From: G963674665 sp964609625
GTDB taxonomy: Bacteria > Desulfobacterota > Desulfovibrionia > Desulfovibrionales > Desulfovibrionaceae
DNA length: 39,384 nt
Assembly (NCBI GenBank): GCA_964609625.1
Contig: CAZSRS010000037.1
Location: forward strand, 1-39,384
Direction of reading: 5' to 3'
Positions 16,522 through 24,899 of this stretch are shown in pieces. A program made the translations under genes and the position numbers. Position 1 is the stretch's first letter. Every line of letters starts with the position of its first letter. The notes below the pieces were generated by a model. It did not search any database. It was not told the DNA's origin and was given only the letters and a program-made list of their open reading frames with translations.

Positions 16522-17037
16522 CTATTTTCCTCCGTACATCAGGCGGGCGACTATGATTCCGCCGATGAAGAAACAAACCAAGGCAACGAATCCACTGACA
16601 GCCAGTTGGAGCGAACCGCTCAACCCGTGCCCGCTGGGTCAGCCGTCGGCCATTCTGGCTCCGAACATGGCCACGACTCCTCCCGCAAAGGCGACCAGGG
16701 CCCGCTTGGTGGTGCTATTCGCGCCGAAGCGTTCAGCCCACATGTCGGGCACGGCCTGGAGCTTGAACGAGCCGGAAGAAACGGCGGCGATCAATGCCCC
16801 CAGGAAGATGCCCACCACAAACATCCACTGCCAGTCGATTCGGGGAGTCACCTTGATGAAATACTCCATTTGTGCCACCCGTCCGGGACCGAAGAGTTCT
16901 TCTATCAGCCCCGCCGTGCGTACGAAGGAAGTCGAGGCCCCGAAATAATTGCCGGCAATCCAGACGGACAACACGCCGACCACGCCGCTGAGCGCTCCTG
17001 CCAGATAGGGATTCCAGCCGTAATCATTTTTCTTCAT
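16522..17037 (-). CDS. YeeE/YedE-family transporter half with selenocysteine at an in-frame UGA
   Basis: Conceptual translation stops at TGA (16639-16641) after GVVAMFGARMADG, but the same frame continues PSGHGLSGSLQLAVSGFVAL and further hydrophobic sequence to TAG at 16522-16524. The family motif at this site is a pore cysteine in G-C-x-SGHG, so codon 133 most likely encodes Sec in its place. A stem-loop fit for a bacterial SECIS lies 14 bases after the UGA (16605-16624). Full length is 171 residues with about four membrane segments. AGGAGG precedes ATG 17037, and the partner half starts two bases after the stop. selD in this window supports selenocysteine use. Confidence 0.87.
16605..16624 (-). 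promoter_or_regulatory. Bacterial SECIS candidate in the YeeE-like gene
   Basis: On the minus strand GTTG-AGCG, loop GTT, CGCT-(C bulge)-CAAC forms a stem-loop. Its apical loop is about 23-25 bases after the UGA, within the usual distance for SelB-dependent bacterial SECIS elements. Confidence 0.65.
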
Positions 17038-17345
17038 CGCAGACCTCCTGGACGTGTTGGTTTCCCAAGTTCTTTGGTTTTCACCCACCGTGGTTCCAGA
17101 ACGATATTACCATTTTTTAGTAGCGGAGAATACCCGAGGGGCTGCATACAGCCGAAAAAGGTCGCATGTTCCATAGGGCGGGAGGAGGCGCTTTCCAGGT
17201 CTTTCAGTCGCCCAGGGTCTTGGTGATATGGGCATCCTGCAGCGAGGTCGCGTCCATTCTGTGTAGCACGCGAACCAAGGCCAGTCCGTTAGGAATCCGG
17301 CTCGCGGACCGACTAGCAATCATCAGGGGGGCGGCATATGGCTAT
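17038..17345. other. Intergenic region downstream of the SprA-related gene
   Basis: It holds the ribosome binding site of the transporter operon and one small minus-strand reading frame (17204-17323), described separately. I see no clear terminator or promoter. Confidence 0.3.
17204..17323 (-). CDS. Possible small ORF, 39 residues
   Basis: On the minus strand ATG 17323 opens a 39-residue frame ending in MDATSLQDAHITKTLGD. Its composition looks more natural than the other frames here, as if it were a short gene or the tail of a decayed one. No Shine-Dalgarno sequence is visible and I do not recognise it. Confidence 0.2.
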   Translation of the reverse strand: MIASRSASRIPNGLALVRVLHRMDATSLQDAHITKTLGD

Positions 17346-18389
17346 TCAGGCCACGAAACGCACGCGGCGATGCGCTCCGTCGTGCTCCGCATGCGTGGCA
17401 TTCTGTCGGCTGTACGCCTCGTGCACTATCTTGTGCGGGGAGATCCCGTGGTTCACGGGCCGGGAATCGGCAGAGGGCATGAGAGAGGCTATGGTGGTCG
17501 GCTCATCCGGGATATCGCCTCCGGATTGAATCGCGGCCAACGCTTCAGGAGGGGAAGTCACGGCCGCACCCGGCAGGCCTTGGTCCAGAGGCGTGACCCG
17601 GGAGTGGTTCGCGGTGCGCTCCTCTTCGGCCTTTTCCAGGCGTGCCTCGGCTTCCATCTGGGCGGCTTGGGCCGCGACCATCCGATCCTGGGCGGAAGGC
17701 AATGCCGGGGCCAGCGCCGCCCGGCGGATGGTCTGGGCTTTTTCCATGGTGTCCTCCGGGTTGTTGGGCACGGGCGAGGTGTCGATGCCCACCTCGCCCC
17801 CAACGGCGTATTGTCTTCCGTCCGGGCCCGTCTCGAAGGTGTAGGAGGCGCCTCCAGTAACCACCGAGCCGCCGGCACCGATGTGCGCCTGTTCGTGGGA
17901 GCGGACTTGCCGATCTCGCTCCTGTAATTCGCGCAGTTGCTCCAGTTCCACTGTATCCAGATCCCCTGAATTGGCAGTGGAGACTCCGGCTGCTGTCGCG
18001 GCGGCCTTGGTCTCATCGTTGCCAGCACCGGCTTCGGTTTGATCGCGGGTTTTTCCCACGGACTGCATGGCGCCTTCCAGAGCGGCGGCAGCGGACCTGG
18101 GCGTATGCTCCGGTTGCATGCGCTCTTCCTGCTCCTCGCGCAACTGCTCCTGAAGTGTGGGGGGAGTGGAGCGCGTGAACTCGTCATCACCGCGGTTCAC
18201 GGCGAAGGAGGGTACCGTAAGAGATGTTCCTGGCAGGACTGCTTGTTCTGAAAGCTGCGAGGCCGTGTCCACCGTGCCGCCGCAGGATGGGCAGGGGGCG
18301 GTGGTCCCGGCCAGACCGCTCCGTCCGCAATGCGGGCAGGTGAAGAACCCGAAGCCCGTGTTCGGGTAATTGCCGATGGCCTCGATCAT
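17346..18389 (-). CDS. SprA-related putative metalloprotease with N-terminal zinc ribbon
   Basis: The core (residues about 145-245) matches the SprA-related family: LRELQERDRQVRSHEQAHIG, then SYTFETGPDGRQYAVGGEVG and DTSPVPNNPEDTMEKAQTIR. HEQAH has the HExxH form of a zinc peptidase, so a protease role is proposed but unproven. A CPHC...CPSC zinc ribbon occupies residues 18-36. Low-complexity Glu/Ala/Thr linkers separate the parts, and there is no signal peptide. The protein has 347 residues. The ribosome binding site before ATG 18389 is weak. Confidence 0.75.
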   Translation of the reverse strand: MIEAIGNYPNTGFGFFTCPHCGRSGLAGTTAPCPSCGGTVDTASQLSEQAVLPGTSLTVPSFAVNRGDDEFTRSTPPTLQEQLREEQEERMQPEHTPRSAAAALEGAMQSVGKTRDQTEAGAGNDETKAAATAAGVSTANSGDLDTVELEQLRELQERDRQVRSHEQAHIGAGGSVVTGGASYTFETGPDGRQYAVGGEVGIDTSPVPNNPEDTMEKAQTIRRAALAPALPSAQDRMVAAQAAQMEAEARLEKAEEERTANHSRVTPLDQGLPGAAVTSPPEALAAIQSGGDIPDEPTTIASLMPSADSRPVNHGISPHKIVHEAYSRQNATHAEHDGAHRRVRFVA

Positions 18390-19217
18390 GGTGCGCCGCC
18401 ACGTCCTTCAGCCAGGGAAGTCGAGGATCCCCGGAGTTGTGGGTGCGGGAGGGTCTCCTCACGGAACAAAAGATTTCTGATCGTCTTATCGGCGAAATGT
18501 CTTCCCAACTTTAGGTGGGAGAGAAAAAAAGTAGGTCATGCGCGTGAGATGTCCGCTTGGGAAATGGGGGGATTCGATCACTGTTGCAAGGCACTCGAAC
18601 CGCGCGGCAGGGTGTTTCTGAAGGATGCAACTCGAGGAAAGAAAGCATGATGCAAACCGCTGCAGCCAGCGTCGTGTCTGCGACATTCATGGTACTCTGG
18701 TCCATGCGTCTCTCTTCTGGGTTCCTTCACCTGCCCTGTAACAGTAGTGACCCCAAGCGGGTACGACATGCTGCTGTGTATTCTCCTTTGGGAAATGACA
18801 TGATGGGTAATCATGCGGGGGATGATACTCCGAGACCATGTCTGGGCAATGATTCGCGGTTGGGGAAGAGCAGGAAAAGCAGCTGGGCAAATGGATAAAA
18901 AAAATTCAAACTGTACATACACTATCGTGCATAATCCTCTTGTCCAGGGATCAGACTCTGTGTAAATATTGTATATATAGTGGCATCATTGATGAATGAA
19001 ACTTGAGCGTAAGGCTTATCCAAGAGATGAACGTTCTTGGGGGAACCATTGTCAATTTACTGGTGCTGACAAAACCTCTGAGGTTTCGCTCCGGTTTTGT
19101 GCAGCGATACCTGTTGTCTGCAGCTATCTCGGATTTGCTTGCGCAAGGGGGAATGATCATGCTACATTATATGCAAGATAGAATGGCGTGGCTTCGCCTG
19201 TAGAATGGACAAGAGCC
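18390..19217. other. Long intergenic region, gene-poor
   Basis: No convincing gene in six frames; the open frames have poor composition. The stretch 18895-19180 is clearly more AT-rich than its surroundings. A weak plus-strand promoter candidate for the antitoxin gene is TTGCGC (19139-19144) with TACATT (19163-19168), spacer 18. I find no BrnT-like toxin remnant. Confidence 0.3.
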
Positions 19218-19574
19218 ATGAACAAGAACAAAATTTTCTACTCTGGCAATAGAAATTCTCTTGTGGACGAGGAGAAAACGCACACAGAGGCGCTCGAAAA
19301 TATCGAAAGGGGTGAGGCTGGAGTACCGTCCAGAGTTCCAGCGGAAATATCCGTTGCCGACAGACGCATAGGAACTCTCTACAAACCCGTGAAACAGCGG
19401 GTCACCATCAGGCTGGATGCGGACCTGTTGGACTGGTTCAGGGAAAAATCCCGTGGCAAGGGCTATCAGACCATGATCAACCGCGTCTTGCGGGAGTACA
19501 TGCTGCAAGAAATGTCTGGCGACGGCCGGGACGAAGAGGGATTCGCTGATTCGGGGAAAAGCTGTAGGGACTGA
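19218..19574 (+). CDS. BrnA-like antitoxin/ribbon-helix-helix protein, without its toxin
   Basis: The segment KPVKQRVTIRLDADLLDWF followed by REKSRGKGYQTMINRVLREYM (residues about 60-100) is the BrnA/CopG-type ribbon-helix-helix DNA-binding domain. BrnA normally neutralises the ribonuclease toxin BrnT and autoregulates the pair. No BrnT lies immediately upstream or downstream. The 118-residue protein carries an unusually long N-terminal region. I chose ATG 19218 over the upstream frame start at 19188; the ribosome binding site is weak. It may be a solitary regulator. Confidence 0.7.
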   Translation: MNKNKIFYSGNRNSLVDEEKTHTEALENIERGEAGVPSRVPAEISVADRRIGTLYKPVKQRVTIRLDADLLDWFREKSRGKGYQTMINRVLREYMLQEMSGDGRDEEGFADSGKSCRD

Positions 19575-19704
19575 ACAGCCTTCACCAGGGCATGAAGATT
19601 GTTGCCCAGAAGAGGGGGCATGACGCGCAAAGTTTGCCGTGAATGTGTTGCAAGGGTGCATAGCCCGCGGCAGTCGGAGGCGGAAGGGTTCATCTCGGGA
19701 GTGT

Positions 19705-20595
19705 TCAGTCCTCATGCACCTCGAGGTGCTGGAAGATGTAGTCCCTGAGCGCCTGCACCCAGGGGCGGGGCGTGTGGTTGGTGGTGGCGATGTATTTTTG
19801 CAGCGAGAGCACGGAATACGCCGGCCGTACGGCCTTGGTGGGATATTGGTCCGTGGTGATGGCGTTGATGGAGCAGCGTAGCCCGGCTAGATGTACAGCC
19901 TCGGCCGCCAGTTCGCACCAGCTTGCCTGTCCGCTGTTGACCACGTGGTAGATGCCCTGGGCTTCAGGCACGGCCAGGAGGCGTAGGGTGTTTTGCGCCA
20001 AGTCCACGGTATAGGTCGGGGAGCCGATCTGGTCGTGCACAACCCCCAAGTTCCCACGCTCCTTGGCGATGGCCAGGATGGTCCGTACGAAGTTCTGCTT
20101 GCCGGGGCCGAACAGCCAAGCCGTGCGCAGGATCAACAAATTGGGTAGGCCGGCGCGCAACAGTGCATTCTCTCCGGCAAGCTTGGTCTTGCCATAGACA
20201 GACAGCGGGTTTGGCTCGTCCGAAAGGGTGTAGGGAACGGTGTTGCGGCCGTCGAAAACGAAGTCGGTGCTGTAATGGATTACCCGGAAATGCAGGCGGG
20301 GGGCGAGTCGCCCCAGCGCTGCCGGGAGGTCGCGGTTGAGGCGCATGGCCACGTCGGGCTCGTCCTCGGCCTTGTCCACTTGGGTGTAGGCCGCGGCGTT
20401 GAACACCACCTCCGGCCGTACCGAATCCAGGTAGTCAGCCAGTGCGGTGCCGTCGGTCAGGTCCACGTCCTTGCGACCCTGGGCCACGGCGTTCCAGCCC
20501 GCCTGCCGCAGTTCCTCAATCAGGGCCTGGCCCAGCATGCCCGTGGCCCCTCCAAGGACGAGGGCCTTGCGCGGTGCGGCTTGTGGTTCGTTCAT
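19705..20595 (-). CDS. rfbD: dTDP-4-dehydrorhamnose reductase
   Basis: Last step of dTDP-L-rhamnose synthesis: NAD(P)H reduction of dTDP-4-keto-L-rhamnose. The short-chain reductase fold shows the GGATGMLGQAL nucleotide loop near the N-terminus, VVFNAAAYTQVDKAEDEP, HYSTDFVFDG, and the catalytic YGKTKLAGE (Tyr-x-x-x-Lys). The 296-residue length is normal. It starts inside the rfbB stop codon (4-base ATGA overlap), so it is translationally coupled to rfbB. rfbA and rfbC are not here. Confidence 0.95.
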   Translation of the reverse strand: MNEPQAAPRKALVLGGATGMLGQALIEELRQAGWNAVAQGRKDVDLTDGTALADYLDSVRPEVVFNAAAYTQVDKAEDEPDVAMRLNRDLPAALGRLAPRLHFRVIHYSTDFVFDGRNTVPYTLSDEPNPLSVYGKTKLAGENALLRAGLPNLLILRTAWLFGPGKQNFVRTILAIAKERGNLGVVHDQIGSPTYTVDLAQNTLRLLAVPEAQGIYHVVNSGQASWCELAAEAVHLAGLRCSINAITTDQYPTKAVRPAYSVLSLQKYIATTNHTPRPWVQALRDYIFQHLEVHED

Positions 20596-21614
20596 GCCCG
20601 CTCTCCGTACCAGTGTTTCATGAATTCCAGATACGCTCCGCTCTGTACCGACTCCAGCCAGTCCATGTTCCCGCGGTACCAGGCGATGGTGGTGGCCAGC
20701 CCGGTGTCGAAATCCAGGGAAGGTTCAAATCCCAGCTCCCGTCGCGCCAGGGAAAAGTCCATGGCGTAGCGCAGATCATGTCCGGGTCGGTCCGTGACAA
20801 AGGTGATCAGGCTCTCGGGCTTGTCCAGCAGCCGCAGGATGGCCCGCACCACCTCCAGGTTGGTCTTCTCGGCGTTGCCACCGAAATTGTAGACCGCGCC
20901 GGGGCGCCCCTTGAGCAAGACGAGGTCCACGCCGGCGCAATGGTCCGCCACGTATATCCAGTCGCGCACGTTGCGGCCGTCGCCGTACACGGGCAGGGGC
21001 TCGTTGCGAATGGCCTTGAGAAACATGAGCGGGATGAGTTTTTCCGGGAATTGGTAGGGGCCGTAGTTGTTCGAGCAGCGGGTGATCAGGACGGGGTAGC
21101 GGTAGGTCTCCCAGTAGGCGCGCACCAGGAGGTCGGCGCCGGCCTTGGACGCCGAATAGGGGCTGTTTGGTGCCAGGGGGGTGGACTCGGTGAATGCGCC
21201 ACTGGGGCCGAGACTGCCGTAGACCTCGTCCGTGGAGATGTGCACGAAGCGCTCCACCTTCTGCTCCCGCGCGATGTGGAGCAGGTTCTGGGTGCCCAGG
21301 ACATTGGTGGTCACGAAGGGTGCGGGATCGTTGATGGAGCGGTCCACGTGGGACTCGGCCGCGAAGTTGATCACGGTTTCGATCCTGTGTTCCTCGATCA
21401 CGGCGCGCACGAGGTCGGGGTCGGCGATGTCGCCGCGCACGAAGTGATAGCGCGTTCCGCCGTGTTCTTTTTCCAGGGGCGCGAGATTCAGGGGGTTGCC
21501 GGCGTAGGTGAGTTTGTCGAGGTTGACCACCACGTCTTCGGGGTGGTTTGCGATGCGTTGGGAGATGTAGTTGCTGCCGATGAATCCGCAGCCGCCGGTG
21601 ACGAGTAGCCGCAT
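20592..21614 (-). CDS. rfbB: dTDP-glucose 4,6-dehydratase
   Basis: Converts dTDP-glucose to dTDP-4-keto-6-deoxyglucose in the rhamnose pathway. MRLLVTGGCGFIGSNYI gives the NAD loop, NFAAESHVDRSI and HISTDEVYGSL are dehydratase motifs, and YSASKAGADLLVRAY contains the catalytic Tyr and Lys. GDGRNVRDWIYVADHC is near residue 220. I start at ATG 21614 (AGAGGTG upstream) and not at 21677, giving 340 residues. It overlaps rfbD by four bases and probably supplies dTDP-rhamnose for surface polysaccharide. Confidence 0.95.
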   Translation of the reverse strand: MRLLVTGGCGFIGSNYISQRIANHPEDVVVNLDKLTYAGNPLNLAPLEKEHGGTRYHFVRGDIADPDLVRAVIEEHRIETVINFAAESHVDRSINDPAPFVTTNVLGTQNLLHIAREQKVERFVHISTDEVYGSLGPSGAFTESTPLAPNSPYSASKAGADLLVRAYWETYRYPVLITRCSNNYGPYQFPEKLIPLMFLKAIRNEPLPVYGDGRNVRDWIYVADHCAGVDLVLLKGRPGAVYNFGGNAEKTNLEVVRAILRLLDKPESLITFVTDRPGHDLRYAMDFSLARRELGFEPSLDFDTGLATTIAWYRGNMDWLESVQSGAYLEFMKHWYGERA

Positions 21615-21811
21615 TGACACCTCTGTATGTCTGGAGTTGCAAAACCGACTTGTAGCCCCATGGGGTGGACAGGTCAATCCCGCAGATTATTTGCTGATTT
21701 AGAGGGTTGTGTCGTGAGGCTGGTGAAAAAGGGCAAGGGCGGGGATGCGCGAGGGACAGGGAGCGACCGAAGCCATTGGCGACGGGCGTCATAGGAATGT
21801 CAAAAAAGTGC

Positions 21812-21840
21812 TTGCAATCCCGGAAGGGAATATCTATGTT
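21812..21840 (+). promoter_or_regulatory. Promoter of tRNA-Val
   Basis: TTGCAA (21812-21817) and TATGTT (21835-21840) are separated by 17 bases. They end 7 bases before the tRNA. Confidence 0.5.
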
Positions 21841-21847
21841 CATGAGT

Positions 21848-21923
<76 letters not shown>

Positions 21924-22039
21924 CTCGCAGCAAACTGCCGGGACATCTCCCGGCATTTTCATTTGTGCGGGCGGCCAGGGTTTCGACAGCGGGTCCCGAA
22001 GCGATCCAGCCGTGGAGATCGCGCAACGGGGCGCGGACC

Positions 22040-22068
22040 TTGACAAGCGCGCGGTAAGCTGTGAGAAT
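22040..22068 (+). promoter_or_regulatory. Promoter of tRNA-Arg
   Basis: A perfect TTGACA (22040-22045), 17-base spacer and GAGAAT (22063-22068) lie 12 bases before the tRNA. Confidence 0.7.
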
Positions 22069-22080
22069 TGGTTTACAAAA

Positions 22081-22157
<77 letters not shown>

Positions 22158-22279
22158 AGGAAATCAAGCACTTGGATGAACGTCCAGGTGCCTTGTTTTA
22201 CGTTGTGCGTTCGGCACGGTTTTTCAGGTGTTGGGAGAAGGCTGGAGGCTTCAAGCCCCGAGAGGGCGGGCTAGGATCA

Positions 22280-22616
22280 TTACCGGCCTTGCCGCCAAGT
22301 GAGCCCTGCGTCGGTCAGTCGGTATCGCTCTGTACGGCTTCTGGGCTTGCGCGGGAACGTCATGGCCACGAATCCCGCCGTCATGATCCGAGCCTCTGGA
22401 TTTCAGCCCCGACTCCTGGCTCATTTACTGGAGGACATGGGGGGCGACTTCTAGGGGTGTCTTCGATGGCGACAGAGCGTTGCGACGGCAATGGCCTCGG
22501 CAATCATCTGGAGCAGGAATACGATGAAGGGGGCGCAATCAGTCAGCTCGGTGCTTTGATGCAGGGCTTGGTAGCGGGCGGTCTGGTGCGCGTGGGCCAG
22601 GTTTTCAATGGTGTGC
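22280..22616 (-). pseudogene. Remnant of a Fic-family protein (C-terminal part)
   Basis: Two same-frame fragments on the minus strand resemble the C-terminus of long Fic/Doc adenylyltransferases. One reads ALHQSTELTDCAPFIVFLLQ followed by MIAEAI. The other is a winged-helix tail ending PRSRTERYRLTDAG, with a TAA at 22280-22282. In-frame stops including TAG at 22451-22453 separate them. The catalytic HPFxxGNGR region is absent, cut off at the repeat beginning at 22617. The assignment rests on recalled motif resemblance. It is probably a dead gene left beside tRNA-Arg. Confidence 0.55.
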
Positions 22617-22652
22617 CCTGCAGAGCGCACCAAAATAAAGGCGGCCCCCAGG
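22617..22652. repeat. 36-bp direct repeat, copy 1
   Basis: Identical to 22683-22718 and 66 bases away in the same orientation. It begins CCTGCAGAGCGCACC. This copy has the T-tract side of the suf terminator but not the complementary hairpin arm. Confidence 0.85.
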
Positions 22653-22682
22653 CAGTCCGGGGCTCCAGACCCCGAGCAAATT

Positions 22683-22718
22683 CCTGCAGAGCGCACCAAA
22701 ATAAAGGCGGCCCCCAGG
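22683..22718. repeat. 36-bp direct repeat, copy 2 (contains the suf terminator arm)
   Basis: Second copy of the repeat at 22617-22652. Its inner end forms one arm and the T-tract of the functional-looking terminator at 22698-22726. Confidence 0.85.
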
Positions 22719-22726
22719 GGACCGCC
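22698..22726 (-). terminator. Rho-independent terminator of the suf genes
   Basis: On the minus strand a 9-10 bp GC hairpin (22706-22726, GGCGGTCCCC arm with one G-U pair) is followed by TTTATTTT. It lies 34 bases after the SufB-like stop. Confidence 0.8.
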
Positions 22727-22760
22727 CACAGATTCATCCATCACGCTCCACCCGGGGTGG

Positions 22761-23915
22761 TCAGAACATGTCTTTTTCCGATTCCTGGATGGTTTTTTCC
22801 ACCACCTCTTGCAGTTCCTTGGGCAGGCCCATGATGTCCACGTTGAGGAAGCCCCGGACAATGGTCGAGGTGGCCTCGTCCTCGTCCAGGCCACGGGCCA
22901 TGAGATATTCGATCTCTTCCTGGGCGATCTTGCCCACCGCGGCCTCGTGGGACAGTTCCACGCCGTCCAGGGTGCCTTCCAGTTCCGGAATGGCGTGGAT
23001 GATGCCGTTGTTCAGGATCAGCCCCTTGCACTCCAGGTGGCCGCGGGCCGGCACCGCGTGGGCCCCGATGTGCCCCCGATTGATGATGGTGCCGCCGGTG
23101 GTCAGGGTGCGGGCGATGATCTCGCCCTTGGTGTCCGGGGCGTTGAGCAGGATGCGGTTGCCGGTGTCCACGTGGGAGCCCTTGGGCGCCACGATGACCG
23201 AATTGAAGCGCGCCACCGCGCCCTTGCCCGTGAGGTTCAGGGTGGGGTACATCTGCAAGTCTTTCACGGGCTTGAGCAGCACGTAGTTGTTCAGGAATAC
23301 CCCGCCCTCCTCGATGACCCCGGCCGATCGCGGTCGTACCGCCGTGTCCTCGCCCCAGTTGTGGATCATGGTGAAGGTCAGCTTGGCGTTCTTTTTCACG
23401 TAGAATTCGGAGATGCCCAGGTGCGCGGCCTCGCGGGTGTTGTGCGACACGGCGCAGCCCGTGATGATGTGCATCTCGGAATCCTCTTCCACGATGACCA
23501 CGTTGTGTACGTTCTGCCCCACTTTGTCGCCCTTGATGAACAGGCAGGACTGTACGGGCTCTTCCAGCTTCACGCCCTTCTTGGTGCGGATGAAGTAGCC
23601 GCCGTGGAGGTTGTCGCGGGCCGACTTGGTGAACTCGTCCTTGTCCGGGTCCACGAGCTTCCACCAGTATTCGGGCAGGCCGTCGTAGAGCCGCAGGGCT
23701 TCCTTGATGTCGAGGATTTCCACCCCGGGGTTGGCGGACTTGCAGTGCGCCTTGGTGTGGTTCATGTGCAGGAACGATCCGGCGCGGTTGCGCTCCTCCA
23801 CGTCCACGCCGGCCATGAGCAGCTGCTGCCGGTCTTCGGGGTCCAACGTACGCAGGTCGTCGATGGTGACGGCTGCCGCGTCGGTGAAGTTGTAGTCTTT
23901 TAGATTGACGGTCAT
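22761..23915 (-). CDS. SufB/SufD-family Fe-S cluster scaffold protein
   Basis: Partner of the SufC ATPase in Fe-S cluster assembly. The beta-helix core has SufBD-type sequence: VVIVEEDSEMHIITGCAVSH, then TMIHNWGEDTAVRPRS and GGTIINRGHIGAHAVPARGH. The C-terminal helical part carries LSHEAAVGKIAQEEIEYLMA and the RGFLNVDIM segment. The 384-residue length is shorter than canonical SufB and fits the minimal SufCB-type system of anaerobes. The start at ATG 23915 (MTVNLK) has GGAGA upstream; ATG 23927 has none. It follows sufC by about 60 bases. No SufS, SufE or SufU is in the window. Confidence 0.9.
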   Translation of the reverse strand: MTVNLKDYNFTDAAAVTIDDLRTLDPEDRQQLLMAGVDVEERNRAGSFLHMNHTKAHCKSANPGVEILDIKEALRLYDGLPEYWWKLVDPDKDEFTKSARDNLHGGYFIRTKKGVKLEEPVQSCLFIKGDKVGQNVHNVVIVEEDSEMHIITGCAVSHNTREAAHLGISEFYVKKNAKLTFTMIHNWGEDTAVRPRSAGVIEEGGVFLNNYVLLKPVKDLQMYPTLNLTGKGAVARFNSVIVAPKGSHVDTGNRILLNAPDTKGEIIARTLTTGGTIINRGHIGAHAVPARGHLECKGLILNNGIIHAIPELEGTLDGVELSHEAAVGKIAQEEIEYLMARGLDEDEATSTIVRGFLNVDIMGLPKELQEVVEKTIQESEKDMF

Positions 23916-23973
23916 CTGCGTCTCCATGTGGTGTTCACGCCCGGTTGTTGGGGCGGAAAGGATGCCGAAGGAT

Positions 23974-24732
23974 CTATTGCAGGCAGCGCACGCACTCCTG
24001 GTAGCCGTACTTGCCGATGTGTTCGAGGATGTCTCTGGCGTTGGCCACGCAGCAGAGGTGTCCGTCGTAGAGTACCTGACCGCGGTCCGCGTTGACGTAA
24101 TCCAGGATGTAACCGGTGTGGGTGATGATCAGGCCCGAGGTGCGGCGCAGGGACTTCAGTTCCTTCATGGTCACGTCTGGGCGGGGCTGGATGTTGTTAC
24201 GCAGCAGGTTGCGCACGGTCTCGCCGATGAGTTGCATGTTCTCCAGGTCCACGCCGGATTCGGGTTCGTCGAAGAGCACCAGGTCGGGGTTCTGGGCCAT
24301 GAGTTGCAACAGTTCGGAGCGCTTGATCTCACCGCCTGAAAACCCGGCGTTGATGTCGCGGTCCAGGAACTGGGTCATGTGGATCTTTTCGGCCAGGCCT
24401 TCCACGTCCACCTCGCGCCCCTGTCCGCACATCCGCACCAGGTGCCGTGTCTTCAGGCCGTGGATGGTGGGGGGGCGTTGGAAGCTCATGCCGAGGCCCA
24501 GCCGGGCACGTTCGTAGATGGGGGCGTGGGTGATGTCGTGTCCCTTGAAGGTGATGCTGCCGTGGGTGATGGAATAGTTGCCGAAGCCCATGAGGGTCAT
24601 CAGCAGGGTGGTCTTGCCCGAGCCGTTGGGCCCGAAGAGGATGAAGGTTTCACCCTCGTCGATGAACAGATTGATGCCCTTGAGCACTTCGCGCTCCTGG
24701 ATGGAGACGTGCAGGTCCTTGATTTCGAGCAT
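23974..24732 (-). CDS. sufC: Fe-S assembly ATPase SufC
   Basis: ABC-type ATPase that drives SufB-family scaffolds. It has Walker A FGPNGSGKTTLL (residues about 34-45), Q-loop MSFQRPPTI, the signature FSGGEIKRSELLQL (SufC-type, diverged from LSGGQ), Walker B LVLFDEPESGVD and H-loop THTGYIL. The 252-residue length is right. ATG 24732 follows AAGGAG. It is first in a two-gene operon with the SufB-like gene, with a promoter at 24794-24824. Confidence 0.95.
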   Translation of the reverse strand: MLEIKDLHVSIQEREVLKGINLFIDEGETFILFGPNGSGKTTLLMTLMGFGNYSITHGSITFKGHDITHAPIYERARLGLGMSFQRPPTIHGLKTRHLVRMCGQGREVDVEGLAEKIHMTQFLDRDINAGFSGGEIKRSELLQLMAQNPDLVLFDEPESGVDLENMQLIGETVRNLLRNNIQPRPDVTMKELKSLRRTSGLIITHTGYILDYVNADRGQVLYDGHLCCVANARDILEHIGKYGYQECVRCLQ

Positions 24733-24793
24733 GGCTCGCTCCTTGTGTATTCCCGCCGCGGCAGGCCGAGGCGCTGATTCGAACAAACTAGGC

Positions 24794-24824
24794 ATTATAT
24801 GGGGCAGAGCCGGGGTGAAGTCAA
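24794..24824 (-). promoter_or_regulatory. Promoter candidate of the sufC operon
   Basis: On the minus strand TTGACT (24819-24824) and a perfect TATAAT (24794-24799) are 19 bases apart, longer than the optimal spacer. I see no clear IscR-type palindrome. Confidence 0.45.
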
Positions 24825-24899
24825 CGCCGGAGAAAGGCCAGAGCGGGCGGGGAGGGGCGGCATTCCGTGGATAGGCTGGGGGGGGAGCCAGGCACCTTG

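Noticed and set aside
16639..17088. YeeE half ending at the UGA and starting at 17088
   Set aside because: The motif and membrane segments continue past the UGA, and ATG 17037 has the ribosome binding site.
18511..18705. Small minus-strand frame with a possible AGAGAG site
   Set aside because: Unnatural composition after the first 25 residues and no recognisable feature.
22617..22718. CRISPR array
   Set aside because: Only two repeats, one of them part of a terminator, and no cas genes nearby.
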